Positions 41,571 through 50,245 of a stretch of DNA of 64,000 bases are shown here, piece after piece; within the stretch, counting starts at the first letter, position 1; the number at the start of each line of letters is the position of its first letter. Where the stretch lies: contig NZ_QPHM01000001.1 of the NCBI RefSeq assembly GCF_003336245.1, positions 2,546,113-2,610,112 of the forward strand, given 5' to 3'. A program made the position numbers and the translations under genes. Under the pieces are notes generated by a model. The model saw nothing but the letters and a program-made list of their open reading frames with translations. It made no database searches and was not told where the DNA came from. The DNA comes from Haloplanus salinus (lineage in GTDB: Archaea > Halobacteriota > Halobacteria > Halobacteriales > Haloferacaceae).

Positions 41571-42608
41571 GTGACGGGTCGACACGACGAGGCGCCGACC
41601 CGTTCCACGGACTTACAGCCGACCGTACGAGTCGGGCCGTTCGGCCCGGCGTCTACCGGCACCCGTAACTTCCACCCCATCGGCAACGTCTGGAGTCGGG
41701 CCTACCGCGACGGCGGCCTCCCCGAGAACGGCGACTTCGAGGCGTACGCCGACAGGAACATCCAGATCATGACCGTGCCGCCGGGAAGCTGTATGATCGG
41801 CGGGATGGAGACGCCGGTCCCCGAACGGATCAAGCTGGTCGACCACGCCCTCAGCCGCGTCGCCAGACGTGGCATGCTCGCCGAGGTCGACGTGCTCGGC
41901 GACGAGCGCTCTCACCCCGCCACGCCGGTTATGATCGCCGAGCGCGACGCTTCGGCCATGCCCACGGCGAAACTCGCAGTCACGCTTCCGTCGGACATCT
42001 GGATCGCGGACCTCTCGACCCGGTTCCCCGAGGCGACGTTCCGCGTGCTCGCGGCCCTGACGGACGAGAACACCGGTATCGGACTGGTCGAAATCACCGC
42101 CACCGGCGTCGGCGACGTTCTCGCCTGCCTCGACGGCGCCGACGGCGTTCGCGTGTTCGAGACCCTGTATCGTGGTGACGACCGAGCGCTGGTGCAGTTC
42201 GAGACCGACGACCCGCTGATTCTCATGTCGGTCCGGAACTCGCGAGCGCCGTTCGAACCGCCGGTCACCATCGTCGACGGCGTCGCGAACCTGGAGATCA
42301 CCGCCCCCCGAGAGCGGCTGTCGTCGCTCGCCGACCAGTTCCGCACGCTCGGGCTCCAGTTCGACGTGCGGTCCGTCCGCACCTCCATCGACTCGGAGTC
42401 GGTGGTGAGCGACGGCCAGCGGGAGTTGATCCGGACGGCGGTCGACGAGGGGTACTACGATACGCCCCGAACTTGCACGCTGACGGAACTGGCCGATCAC
42501 CTCGGCATCGCAAAATCGACGGCGAGCGAACGCCTCCACCGCGCGGAGGGAGCGATCATCCGGGCGTTCGTCGGCGACGATGCGCCGACCGGGGACGAGG
42601 AGCTTTAG
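41571..42608 (+). CDS. Bat-like HTH-10 regulator
   Basis: A 345-residue regulator (GTG start). The N-terminal 85 residues (ending MTVPPGSCMIGGM) match no domain I know. The middle (about 120-280) follows the bacterioopsin transcriptional activator (BAT) GAF/HTH-associated domain, and the C-terminus (about 285-335) is HTH_10: LIRTAVDEGYYDTPRTCTLT then ELADHLGIAKSTASERLHRA. It is in one transcription unit with the MoaD-like gene, which it may regulate. Its stop overlaps that of the halocyanin gene by four bases (convergent). Confidence 0.85.
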   Translation: MTGRHDEAPTRSTDLQPTVRVGPFGPASTGTRNFHPIGNVWSRAYRDGGLPENGDFEAYADRNIQIMTVPPGSCMIGGMETPVPERIKLVDHALSRVARRGMLAEVDVLGDERSHPATPVMIAERDASAMPTAKLAVTLPSDIWIADLSTRFPEATFRVLAALTDENTGIGLVEITATGVGDVLACLDGADGVRVFETLYRGDDRALVQFETDDPLILMSVRNSRAPFEPPVTIVDGVANLEITAPRERLSSLADQFRTLGLQFDVRSVRTSIDSESVVSDGQRELIRTAVDEGYYDTPRTCTLTELADHLGIAKSTASERLHRAEGAIIRAFVGDDAPTGDEEL

Positions 42609-43390
42609 TCTTCGTGGCTCACGCCGTGTTCGGCACCCGTCTCCGCCGCCTGGCCGCCAGTCTTGTCCCGGAGCATCAGAATGAGGCCGAAGACGAGCGG
42701 TGAGAGGAACGCGGCCACGAGCGACCCGCCGACGACTAGCGACATCGTGAGGCCGGCACCCCCGTCGCCGCCACTGCCGCCGTCGCCGCCACTGCCGCCG
42801 TCGCCGCCACCGCCGCCACTGCCGCCGTCGCCGCCACTGCCGCCACCGCCGCCACTGCCGCCGTCGCCGCCACTGCCGCCGTCGCCGCCACTGCCGCCAC
42901 TGACGACTTCGGCGCCCTCGGGAACGCTCCCGACGACGACGACGCCTTTCATGCCGAGCGCGCGGTGCGGCGTGCAGTAGTACTTGACGACGCCTTCGGA
43001 CTCGAAGGTCTGTTCGAACGTGATGCCGGCTTCGGCGGTGAGTTCGCTCTCGAAGTCCCCACCTTCCTCGGCGACGACGTTGTGTTGTCCCCCTTTGCCG
43101 TTCCACTCCCAGAGAACCGTCGTGCCGGGGTCGACTTGGACGGCGGCCGGCCCGAACGCGAAGTTCCCGCCGTTCCCCGAGGCCCCGACGGTAACCGTCA
43201 CCTCGCTCCGTCCGGTCGCGTCGACGACGCCGTCGTAGTTCCCGACGTCACCCATCCACCCGCCGAACGGGCCGGACTGGGCCGTCGCCGTTCCGGTCGC
43301 CCCCGCACCCACCAGTCCAGCCCCGACGACGCCGGCGCCTGCCTGCAGCAGCCGTCGCCGTCCTAGCCGGGCGTCGCGTTCCTCACTCAT
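42605..43390 (-). CDS. Halocyanin (type 1 copper protein) with Gly-rich tail
   Basis: A 261-residue exported blue copper protein. It has a Tat signal (GRRRLLQAGAGVVGAGLVGA) and then a plastocyanin fold with ligands His103 (GGQHNVV), Cys139, His142 and Met147 (YYCTPHRALGM). A long low-complexity Gly/Ser/Asp linker (about 160-215, GGDGGSGG units) leads to a single C-terminal membrane helix, so it is membrane-anchored. It should carry electrons between membrane complexes. The repeat tract is prone to length change. Confidence 0.93.
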   Translation of the reverse strand: MSEERDARLGRRRLLQAGAGVVGAGLVGAGATGTATAQSGPFGGWMGDVGNYDGVVDATGRSEVTVTVGASGNGGNFAFGPAAVQVDPGTTVLWEWNGKGGQHNVVAEEGGDFESELTAEAGITFEQTFESEGVVKYYCTPHRALGMKGVVVVGSVPEGAEVVSGGSGGDGGSGGDGGSGGGGGSGGDGGSGGGGGDGGSGGDGGSGGDGGAGLTMSLVVGGSLVAAFLSPLVFGLILMLRDKTGGQAAETGAEHGVSHED

Positions 43391-43464
43391 TGTCGCTTGG
43401 CCGTACACGCGACCCCCTCAAAAATATTGCCGGTTTCGCGTCCGATCGCCGGCGTCCGTACCGT

Positions 43465-44943
43465 TCAGTCGTCCGCCGGCGCCGACTCGCTCCCGACGAC
43501 CGGGCGGGATACGTCGCGGTCGGTCGACTCGCCCTCGATGTCGTAGGGGTATTCGCCGGTCACGCAGCCGAGACAGAGGTCGCCGCGTACCCGGCCGAGC
43601 ACGTCCGCGATGGCGTCGATGGAGAGATACGAGAGGCTGTCGGCGCCGATCGTCTCGCGAATCTCGTCGATGCTCTTGTCGGCGGCGATGAGTTCGTCAC
43701 GACTCGCCATGTCGATGCCCATGTAACACGGGGCGACGATGGGCGGGGCGCCGATGCGGACGTGGACCTCCTCGGCGCCGGCGTCGCGGACCAGATCGAC
43801 CAGCTGCGTGGAGGTGGTGCCGCGGACGATGCTGTCGTCGATGATCGTGACCGTCTTGTCCGCGACGGTGCTTTTGATTGGGTTGAGCTTCAGGCGGACG
43901 GCGCGTTCGCGCTCGTCCTGGGTCGGCATGATGAACGTCCGTCCGACGTAGCGGTTCTTCATCAGGCCTTCGGCGAACTCCACGTCGGCGCCGTCGTCGT
44001 TCGCGGCCTCGGCGTAGCCGGAGGCGAAGGAGCGCCCGGAGTCCGGGACGGGCATTACTACGTCCGTATCGATGCCGCTCTCGGCCCAAAGCTCGCCCCC
44101 GAGTTCCCGGCGGGCGTCGTAGACGAGTTCGCCGTCGACGACGGAGTCCGGACGGGCGAAGTAGACGTGTTCGAAAAAGCAGTGGGCCGTGGCGTCGTGG
44201 TCGACGAGTTGATACGAGTCGAATCCGGAGCCGTCGGGTTCGAGGACGATCAGTTCCCCCGGCGCCACGTCACGGACGAGTTCGCCGTCGAGGGTATCGA
44301 TGGCCGCCGACTCCGACGCGAGGACGTAGCCGTCGTCGAGTTTCCCGATACAGAGCGGGCGATTCCCCTCCGGATCGCGGACCCCGAGGACGGCGTCGTC
44401 GTGCATGATCGTCAGGGCGTAGGAGCCGTGGATGCGCCCCATCGTTCGCTTGACCGCCCGGACGAGGTCCTCCTCCAACAGGTTGCGCGCGAGGTCGTGG
44501 GCGATCACCTCGGTGTCGCCGTTGGAGGTGAACGCGTGCCCGAGCGCCTCTAGATCCGAGCGAATCTCCGCGGCGTTGACGAGGTTCCCGTTGTGTGCGA
44601 GGCCGAGCGATCCGGACTTGAACGAGACGGAGAAGGGCTGCGCGCAGCAGGCGTTGACGCCGCCCGAGGTGGGGTAGCGGACGTGACCGATGCCCGCCCG
44701 CCCGTTCAACTGGTCGAGATCCGTGGCGTCGAACGCGTCGCCGACCAGCCCCATCTCGACGTGGCTGTGTTGCTGGAACCCGTCGTGCGTGACGATGCCC
44801 GCCGACTCCTGTCCCCGGTGCTGGAGCGCGTACAAGGAGTAATAGAGAGGACGCGCGGCGTCGCGCCCCGAAAGCGACACGCCGACAACGCCGCACTTCT
44901 CGGTCATCCCGTTCGGGGTACGGTGATCCCGCCCGTGTGGCAT
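43465..44943 (-). CDS. purF: Amidophosphoribosyltransferase
   Basis: A 492-residue enzyme that makes 5-phosphoribosylamine from PRPP and glutamine, the first step of purine synthesis. The N-terminal Ntn-hydrolase Cys is in TEKCGVVGVSL (Cys17 from the ATG at 44943), and the PRPP loop is VTIIDDSIVRGTTS. A TATA box 27 bases upstream of 44943 supports that start, giving a 16-residue propeptide before the catalytic Cys; the ATG at 44907 would leave only four residues. Removal of the propeptide is required for activity. Four clustered Cys residues near the end (CLGC) may bind a structural iron-sulfur cluster. Confidence 0.95.
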   Translation of the reverse strand: MPHGRDHRTPNGMTEKCGVVGVSLSGRDAARPLYYSLYALQHRGQESAGIVTHDGFQQHSHVEMGLVGDAFDATDLDQLNGRAGIGHVRYPTSGGVNACCAQPFSVSFKSGSLGLAHNGNLVNAAEIRSDLEALGHAFTSNGDTEVIAHDLARNLLEEDLVRAVKRTMGRIHGSYALTIMHDDAVLGVRDPEGNRPLCIGKLDDGYVLASESAAIDTLDGELVRDVAPGELIVLEPDGSGFDSYQLVDHDATAHCFFEHVYFARPDSVVDGELVYDARRELGGELWAESGIDTDVVMPVPDSGRSFASGYAEAANDDGADVEFAEGLMKNRYVGRTFIMPTQDERERAVRLKLNPIKSTVADKTVTIIDDSIVRGTTSTQLVDLVRDAGAEEVHVRIGAPPIVAPCYMGIDMASRDELIAADKSIDEIRETIGADSLSYLSIDAIADVLGRVRGDLCLGCVTGEYPYDIEGESTDRDVSRPVVGSESAPADD

Positions 44944-44965
44944 AGACGAAACTACTGTAGCGCGG

Positions 44966-44974
44966 GGTAAAAAG
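44966..44974 (-). promoter_or_regulatory. TATA box of purF
   Basis: The minus strand reads ctttttacc, centred about 27 bases from the ATG at 44943, consistent with a leaderless transcript and supporting the upstream start. Confidence 0.5.
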
Positions 44975-45006
44975 GCACGCTATTGACGCGCCGCGCGCAG
45001 TCCTTG

Positions 45007-45023
45007 CCGGTTCGACGAACCGG
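45007..45023. terminator. Hairpin between rpl37e and purF
   Basis: A perfect 8-bp stem, CCGGTTCG and CGAACCGG, with a one-base loop lies downstream of rpl37e and upstream of purF. It may end the lsm-rpl37e transcript, or be a regulatory site for purF. No T-run follows, so termination is uncertain. Confidence 0.35.
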
Positions 45024-45079
45024 AGGTTCGCCGGGCGGAGCGTGTGGAAACGAAAGAGTACGTCGGGTGTGCCGCGGCG

Positions 45080-45253
45080 TTACTCGCCGGCCTTGCTCTG
45101 CCACTCGTAGTCGCGGCGTTTGGCGGACTTGCCGAAGCCACACGACGAGCAGACTTTCTTTCGAACGTGGTAGGATTTCTCACCGCAGCGTCGGCATTTG
45201 ACGTGGGTCGTCTTGTTCTTCTTGCCCTGAGTCGGCGTTCCGGCTCCCGTCAT
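45080..45253 (-). CDS. rpl37e: Ribosomal protein L37e
   Basis: A 57-residue basic ribosomal protein: [56 protein letters not shown]. The zinc finger is CxxC...CxxC (C20/C23 and C35/C38). It is a component of the large subunit. It overlaps the lsm stop by ATGA, the typical archaeal lsm-rpl37e pair. It is missed by size cutoffs of 60 codons. Confidence 0.97.
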   Translation of the reverse strand: MTGAGTPTQGKKNKTTHVKCRRCGEKSYHVRKKVCSSCGFGKSAKRRDYEWQSKAGE

Positions 45254-45483
45254 GTACTTATCGTCACGACGTTATCGCCGCGTATAATGGTTGTGTTGTC
45301 GACCGACTCGATCTCCGGCTCGCCGAGGATGCCTTCCCCGACCTCGTCGACCGGGTCGAGCACGACGTTCATGTGCTGGTCGTAGCCGGCGAGGAGACCG
45401 TGAAACGCCCGGCCGTCCTTGAGATGTACCGTCACGTCCTCGTCCAGCGAAGCCTCCAGCACGTCGAGGGGTCGTCCGCCCAT
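45250..45483 (-). CDS. lsm: Sm-like protein (LSm)
   Basis: A 77-residue Sm-fold RNA-binding protein that forms a heptameric ring. Sm1 motif: [28 protein letters not shown] (about 18-45), with the RNA-contacting Asp-x-His-x-Asn; Sm2 motif: [11 protein letters not shown] (about 66-76) . Translationally coupled to rpl37e and preceded by a good TATA box. In haloarchaea it is linked to tRNA and small-RNA metabolism. Confidence 0.96.
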   Translation of the reverse strand: MGGRPLDVLEASLDEDVTVHLKDGRAFHGLLAGYDQHMNVVLDPVDEVGEGILGEPEIESVDNTTIIRGDNVVTIST

Positions 45484-45506
45484 GCCAACAAAAGCCGCGG
45501 GTCGGA

Positions 45507-45515
45507 GATATAAAC
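45507..45515 (-). promoter_or_regulatory. TATA box of lsm-rpl37e
   Basis: The minus strand reads gtttatatc, about 28 bases before the ATG at 45483, a near-consensus haloarchaeal promoter for the ribosomal-protein operon. Confidence 0.6.
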
Positions 45516-45590
45516 GTACCGAAGGTCGAGCGGCCCGTTCCCGCCGTCGGCGACAGGGTTATTAGTATTGTACAGTATAGTAATTATTGC

Positions 45591-45803
45591 ATGGTCAGTA
45601 CGTGCCACTTTCAGGTTCGGCGTCTCGGCGGCTCAGTCGTGTTGCTCGGCTTGCTCCTCGGGGTGTTCGTCGACTCGTGGTTCCTGGCGATTTCGGCGTT
45701 CGCCGGGGTAAACCTCGTCCAGAGCAGCTTCACCGACTTCTGCCCGGCCGAGCGGTTCCTTCCGGCGTGTAGATCGGCGGGACCGGATCCGGCGGCGGAC
45801 TGA
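45591..45803 (+). CDS. DUF2892 (YgaP-like) small membrane protein
   Basis: A 70-residue protein with two hydrophobic helices (RLGGSVVLLGLLLGVFVDSW and FLAISAFAGVNLVQSSFTDF), followed by CPAERFLPACR. This is the DUF2892/YgaP membrane domain, often tied to sulfurtransferases or thiol chemistry; the two Cys residues near the second helix are typical. It has its own promoter in an AT-rich stretch (about 45558-45588). Function unknown. Confidence 0.85.
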   Translation: MVSTCHFQVRRLGGSVVLLGLLLGVFVDSWFLAISAFAGVNLVQSSFTDFCPAERFLPACRSAGPDPAAD

Positions 45804-45920
45804 GGCGTCCGGCCGTCCGTCGTGTTTAGTGTAGACAATACTCGCTTCGCTCGCGGTCGGTCGTGACCCGGTCGACGGCCCCATCCGAGCGCTTATTCCC
45901 GTGTCGAGCGAAAGGGGAGC

Positions 45921-46340
45921 ATGGTCGCTCGCATTCTCGTCCCCGTCGACGACTCCGAGATGGCGATGCGTGCGCTCCGGCACGCGCTCGACACCTTCCC
46001 CGAGGCCGAGGTGACGATACTCCACGTCAGTGGTGGGCCGTCGCCAATGATGGGCGCCGCGACGGACCTCGCACTCTCCGACGACTTCGCGGACGCGGCC
46101 GAGGAGCGTGCGAGCGACGCTCTGGACCGCGCCCGCGCCGTCGCCGCCGAGTACGACGCCGAGGTGGCGACCGAGGTGCGGGTCGGGTCCCCCGCGCGGA
46201 TCATCGTCGACGCCGCCGAGGACTTCGACGCCGTCGTCCTCGGCAGCCACAGCGGGAGCCTCTCCGAACGGCTGTTCGTCGGGAACGTCGCCGAAAAAGT
46301 CGTCCGTCGCTCGCCCGTCCCCGTCACCGTCGTCCGGTAA
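45921..46340 (+). CDS. Universal stress protein (UspA), degenerate ATP motif
   Basis: A 139-residue UspA protein: ARILVPVDDSEMAMRALRHA, then LGSHSGSLSERLFVGNVAEK near the ATP site. The usual G-x2-G-x9-G[ST] pattern appears as GSHSGSLSERLFVGN, so the first glycines are partly altered. It may be a non-ATP-binding or weakly binding member. It is followed by a small zinc-type protein gene on the same strand. Confidence 0.88.
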   Translation: MVARILVPVDDSEMAMRALRHALDTFPEAEVTILHVSGGPSPMMGAATDLALSDDFADAAEERASDALDRARAVAAEYDAEVATEVRVGSPARIIVDAAEDFDAVVLGSHSGSLSERLFVGNVAEKVVRRSPVPVTVVR

Positions 46341-46373
46341 CGAATTTAAGTCCGTCTCGGCCCTACGGGAGGT

Positions 46374-46676
46374 ATGACTTACCCAGTCACCTACTACTGC
46401 CCCCACTGTGAAGCCGTCGTCGAACTCGAACGCGACGGCTACCTCGCGGACAAGTCGGTGACGCCCTACCCGCTGGAAGGGTGGACGTACGTCGACGCCG
46501 ACGACGACGTGGAGTCCGCGGACGGTGTCCGGTTCGTCTGTGGCGAGGACGGCACGCTCCGCGACGACGACGAATCCGGCTGCGGTGACCCCTTCTACCT
46601 GAGTTACGTCCGCTACGAGAACGGCGAGGAAGTCGCCGCCGTTCCGGAGAGCGAGTACGTGCGGATCGGCCGGTAG
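46374..46676 (+). CDS. Small cysteine-knuckle protein
   Basis: A 100-residue acidic protein: TYPVTYYCPHCEAVVELERD starts with a CPHC knuckle, and VRFVCGEDGTLRDDDESGCG supplies two more cysteines (C61 and C71 region), so one zinc is likely. The rest (EGWTYVDADDDVESADG) is acidic. It matches a small haloarchaeal family of unknown role. It starts 33 bases after the Usp stop and may be cotranscribed with it. Confidence 0.72.
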   Translation: MTYPVTYYCPHCEAVVELERDGYLADKSVTPYPLEGWTYVDADDDVESADGVRFVCGEDGTLRDDDESGCGDPFYLSYVRYENGEEVAAVPESEYVRIGR

Positions 46677-46874
46677 CCCTCCACCGCGGCCGGTGTTTGC
46701 GAGCCGACACGACGGGCGACCAGTGCGCGTTCGGTTCCCCTCCGGATCGGTGAAGGCCCCGTCGTCCTCGCCGGCGCCTTCGCGTCACCGAACACCGTAC
46801 GGGGCTGACGCCCACCGAGTCGGAACGGAACGTAGCCGAGAGCGTTCGGCCGGCGCCGACGCCGGGGCGGGCGA

Positions 46875-48335
46875 CTAGCCTTTGATGTTGCAGACCGGAT
46901 ACGTCCGCGCCACCTTGTCGCCGATGCCCAGGGCGTCGGAGACGCGCACCACCTCGTCCACGTCCTTGTAGACGCCCGGGGCCTCCTCGGCCACCGTCGC
47001 CCCGCTCTGGGCCTTGACGTACACTGCGTTCTGTTCCCGGAGTTCGTCCCGTACCGTCTCGCCCCAGAACTCCTGTTTGGCCTGCGTTCGGCTCATCAGC
47101 CGGCCGGCGCCGTGGGCGGTGGAGCCGAACGTGAGGTCCATCGACGCCTCGCCGCCACGGAGGACGTAGCTCCCGGCGCCCATGCTCCCGGGGATGATGA
47201 TCGGCTGTCCGACGTCGCGGTAGGCCGGAGGCACCTCGGGGTGTCCCGCCGGGAACGCCCGCGTCGCGCCCTTGCGGTGGACGTACAGTTCGCGCTCTTC
47301 GCCCTCGACGGTGTGGGTCTCCTTCTTCGCGATGTTGTGGGCCACGTCGTACAGCAGGTGCATGTCCATCGACTCCCACGAGCGGTCGAAGACGCGCTCG
47401 AACACCTGCCGGACGCGGTGCATGATCAACTGGCGGTTCACCCACGCGAAGTTGATACAGGCACACATCGCGCCGTAGTACTGCTCGGCGAGTTCGGAGC
47501 CCGCCGGCGCCGCCGCGAGTTCCTTGTCCGGGAGGTCGGCCAGCAGGTCGCCGTGACGCTTCTCGATTTTCCGGAGGTAGTCGGTGCAGGTCTGGTGGCC
47601 CAGCCCTCGGCTCCCGCAGTGGATGAGGACGACCACCTGATCCGGTTGTAGCCCGTAGGCGTCGGCCACGTCGTCACGATACACCTCGGTCACGCGCTGG
47701 ACTTCGAGGAAGTGGTTGCCGCTGCCGAGGCTGCCGAGCTGGTTTTTGCCGCGGTCTTTCGCCTTCCGTGACACCGCGCTCGGGTCGGCGTCCGGCCGCC
47801 GACCCCCGTCCTCGCAGTGGGTCAGGTCGTCCTCGACGGCCCACCCCTCCTCCAGTGCCCAGTCGACGCCGCGGGAGAGGACGGCCTCGACGGTGTCCAT
47901 ATCTCCCTCGACGACGCCGCCGCCACCGAGGCCGGACGGGACGTTGGCGAAGAGCGCGTTCACGAGTTCCTCCTCGTGGCCCTGCACGTCGGCGTAGGTG
48001 AGATTTGTTTTCATCATTCTCACCCCGCAATTAATGTCGTAGCCCACAGAACCGGGGGAGATACAGCCGGTCTCTACGTCCGTCGCGCCCACGCCGCCGA
48101 CGGGGAAGCCGTAGCCCTGGTGACCGTCGGGCATACAGAGGGCGTGGCCGGTGATCCCCGGGAGATGCGTCGCGTTTCGCAACTGCTGGAGCGTCTTGTC
48201 CTCGCCGATTTCGTCGAGCAGCGCCTCGCTCGCCAGCACCCGTGCGGGAACGCGCATGTCGCCCTCGCGTGGCAGCTCCCAGACGAACTCCCGAACGCGT
48301 TCGAGCCGGATGCCGTCGAACTCGCGTGTTGTCAT
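46875..48335 (-). CDS. rtcB: RNA ligase RtcB
   Basis: A 486-residue RNA-splicing ligase that joins 2',3'-cyclic phosphate and 5'-OH ends, the archaeal tRNA exon ligase. The manganese site motifs are visible: SVGYDINCGVRMM (with active-site Cys), CGSRGLGHQTCTDY and the C-terminal GSMGAGSYVLRGG with the guanylated His in SFGSTAHGAGRLMSRTQA (read as FGSTAHGAGR). It has no intein. The archease activator gene follows closely upstream in the same orientation. Start at ATG 48335 precedes TTREFDGIRLERV. Confidence 0.96.
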   Translation of the reverse strand: MTTREFDGIRLERVREFVWELPREGDMRVPARVLASEALLDEIGEDKTLQQLRNATHLPGITGHALCMPDGHQGYGFPVGGVGATDVETGCISPGSVGYDINCGVRMMKTNLTYADVQGHEEELVNALFANVPSGLGGGGVVEGDMDTVEAVLSRGVDWALEEGWAVEDDLTHCEDGGRRPDADPSAVSRKAKDRGKNQLGSLGSGNHFLEVQRVTEVYRDDVADAYGLQPDQVVVLIHCGSRGLGHQTCTDYLRKIEKRHGDLLADLPDKELAAAPAGSELAEQYYGAMCACINFAWVNRQLIMHRVRQVFERVFDRSWESMDMHLLYDVAHNIAKKETHTVEGEERELYVHRKGATRAFPAGHPEVPPAYRDVGQPIIIPGSMGAGSYVLRGGEASMDLTFGSTAHGAGRLMSRTQAKQEFWGETVRDELREQNAVYVKAQSGATVAEEAPGVYKDVDEVVRVSDALGIGDKVARTYPVCNIKG

Positions 48336-48370
48336 AGGTGGACCGACGTGACCGAGGCGGGAATACGTTA

Positions 48371-48781
48371 CTACACGTCCAGCACGACGTACGCCTTCCA
48401 CCCCTCGTCGGTCTCCTCGACGCGCATCTCGGAGTACGTCACGGCCTTCACGTCGCGGGCAGTCACGTCGGCGAAGGGGACGCCACGGGCGCTCGCCTCG
48501 ACCACCCACTCCCCGTCCGCCTCGTGGACCGACGCCTCGTTGGCGACGGGGAGGACCCCGCGTACGTCGCGTTCGTAGATGAGTCGGTCGAGGTAGTCGA
48601 AGAGGAGGGCTTCGAGTCCCTCGGCGTCGACGGTGACCGAGAAGCGCTCGCCGGTCGCCGGAACGTCGTCGCAGGTGGCCGCCGCGAGGCCGTCCGCGAC
48701 GGCGGCGAACGTTTCGCCGAGATCGGCGCCGGTCGCCGCGACGGCCACGTCCGCGGTGTGGGGGCGGAGTTCGTAGCTCAT
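48371..48781 (-). CDS. Archease, RtcB activator
   Basis: A 136-residue archease that promotes GTP-dependent guanylation of RtcB and multiple turnover. It begins SYELRPHTADVAVAATGADL with the conserved His-Thr-Ala-Asp, and ends VKAVTYSEMRVEETDEGWKA, including the conserved KAVTYxxM. The gene is 35 bases upstream of rtcB, a typical arrangement, and the two are probably cotranscribed. Confidence 0.95.
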   Translation of the reverse strand: MSYELRPHTADVAVAATGADLGETFAAVADGLAAATCDDVPATGERFSVTVDAEGLEALLFDYLDRLIYERDVRGVLPVANEASVHEADGEWVVEASARGVPFADVTARDVKAVTYSEMRVEETDEGWKAYVVLDV

Positions 48782-48854
48782 GACGCCGGGGACGGGACGA
48801 ACGGTGAAAACCGTTGGTTCGAAGATGCGGCGACGATGGACGCCGACGATGAAG

Positions 48855-48861
48855 TTATATT
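48855..48861 (+). promoter_or_regulatory. TATA box of the GNAT gene
   Basis: ttatatt lies 26-32 bases before the GTG at 48887. It also lies downstream of the in-frame ATG at 48838, so that ATG cannot be the start of this transcript, and the GTG is favoured. Confidence 0.55.
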
Positions 48862-48886
48862 GCACGACCACGCTAGGACCGCGGTA

Positions 48887-49363
48887 GTGAGCGTCACCGT
48901 CGAGAAACGTGTCGATGGCCCCGGCACGAGCGAGCACGCCGACGAGGCCTGGACACTCAAAGAGCGCATCCGCCGGGAAGAAAGCGTCCTCAAACAGCGC
49001 AAGCGCTTCTTCATGGACGCCTACCGGCGGGCAACGACCCACCTGCTCTACCTCGACGACGACTTGGTCGGCTTCGCGACGGTGCGACGCGACGGCTACA
49101 TCCTCTTTCTGGCCGTCTCCCCGGAACGTCGCGGCGAGGGGTTCGGCCGACGACTCGTCGCGGAGGTCGCGGAGGAGCATCGCACCGTCACCTGCCACGC
49201 CCGGGCGACGAACGACCGGGCGCTCGACTTCTACGAGGCCATCGGGTTCGAGATCAAGCGGCGGATCGAGAACTACTACGAGGACAACGGCGACGCGTAC
49301 TACCTCCGGCTCGGTCCCGACGAGCGCCTGCGCGACCGGCTCTCCGAGTTGATCCGGCGCTAG
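48887..49363 (+). CDS. GNAT-family N-acetyltransferase
   Basis: A 158-residue acetyl-CoA-dependent acetyltransferase. DLVGFATVRRDGYILFLAVS is the central sheet, PERRGEGFGRRLVAEVAEEH is motif A with the Q/R-x2-G-x-G/A pyrophosphate loop, and RATNDRALDFYEAIGFEIKR is motif B. RimI-like and haloarchaeal relatives acetylate protein N-termini or small molecules; the substrate is not clear here. It is convergent with the eIF2B-like gene by four bases. Confidence 0.9.
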   Translation: MSVTVEKRVDGPGTSEHADEAWTLKERIRREESVLKQRKRFFMDAYRRATTHLLYLDDDLVGFATVRRDGYILFLAVSPERRGEGFGRRLVAEVAEEHRTVTCHARATNDRALDFYEAIGFEIKRRIENYYEDNGDAYYLRLGPDERLRDRLSELIRR

Positions 49364-50208
49364 AGCGTGGACCGGCCCCGATCGGTCACCACCTCGTCGA
49401 TCAGTGCCATCGGTGTCGCGTCGTAGGCGGGGTTTTCGATCCGGACGCCCGCGACCGGCTCGCGGATCACCTCCGCCGGTTCGCGCTCCTCGTTCTCGAA
49501 GACGAAGTCGCTCTCGATGACCTTCGACTCCGAGCCGACGACGGTGACGGGGACGTTCGCGACGCTCGCGGCGGCGACGAGCGGGAAGGTGCCGATGCGG
49601 TTGTAGAGCGTGTCGCCGACGATACAGGTCATGCCGACGACGACGCGGTCACAACGGTCGAGGACGTGCCCCGCGGCGCTGTCGACGAGGAGGTGTGGCT
49701 CGACGCGGTCCATCTCCGCGAGGCGGCGGGCGGTCTTCCGCCCGAGATAGCGCGGTCGCGCCTCGGTGACGTAGGCGGTGAGGTGACAGCCCTCCGCCGC
49801 CGCCACCTCGACGGCCTCCAGGACGGTCGTCGAGAAGTCGTGGGTGAGGACCGTCTCGCCGTCTTCGAACGTGGTCGCGGCACGGGCCGCCGCCTCGTGT
49901 TTGCCCGTCTCGATCCCCTCGACGATCCGGTCGATCTCCTCGCTGGTGCGGGACTTCGCCGCCTCGACGGAGTCGGTCTCGCCGAGGACGTTCTCCACGA
50001 CGTCCCGCATCGCCTTGTGGAGGGAGGCGTGGGAGGGGTTCGCCCGGCGGAGCGCCCCCGCGTTGCGTTCGAGGTCGCGCTCGTAGCCCTCGACGTTCCG
50101 GTAGTCCCGGTCGAGGAGTTCTTCGAGTGCCGTGGTCGCCTTGACCGCGACCACCGACGAACTGTGGGTCTGCATCCGGCGGATCTCCTCGATGGTCTCG
50201 TCGATCAT
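49360..50208 (-). CDS. eIF2B-alpha/RBP-isomerase-like protein
   Basis: A 282-residue member of the eIF2B alpha/beta/delta - ribose-1,5-bisphosphate isomerase - MtnA family. The C-terminal sugar-phosphate-binding core is evident: LTAYVTEARPRYLGRKTARR, VVGMTCIVGDTLYNRIGTFP and VESHARR-like VIESDFVFENEEREPAEVIR. Compared with MtnA the N-terminal part is short. Archaeal members of this branch include aIF2B and R15P isomerase (e2b2); sequence alone cannot separate them without a tree. It is therefore annotated by family only. Confidence 0.85.
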   Translation of the reverse strand: MIDETIEEIRRMQTHSSSVVAVKATTALEELLDRDYRNVEGYERDLERNAGALRRANPSHASLHKAMRDVVENVLGETDSVEAAKSRTSEEIDRIVEGIETGKHEAAARAATTFEDGETVLTHDFSTTVLEAVEVAAAEGCHLTAYVTEARPRYLGRKTARRLAEMDRVEPHLLVDSAAGHVLDRCDRVVVGMTCIVGDTLYNRIGTFPLVAAASVANVPVTVVGSESKVIESDFVFENEEREPAEVIREPVAGVRIENPAYDATPMALIDEVVTDRGRSTL

Positions 50209-50245
50209 ACTGCCAGGTGTCGTGTCGGCGGCAAAGAGGTTCCGG

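Noticed and set aside
42670..42980. Pro-rich frame opposite the halocyanin linker
   Set aside because: It is the antisense of the Gly/Ser repeat and only reflects its simple sequence.
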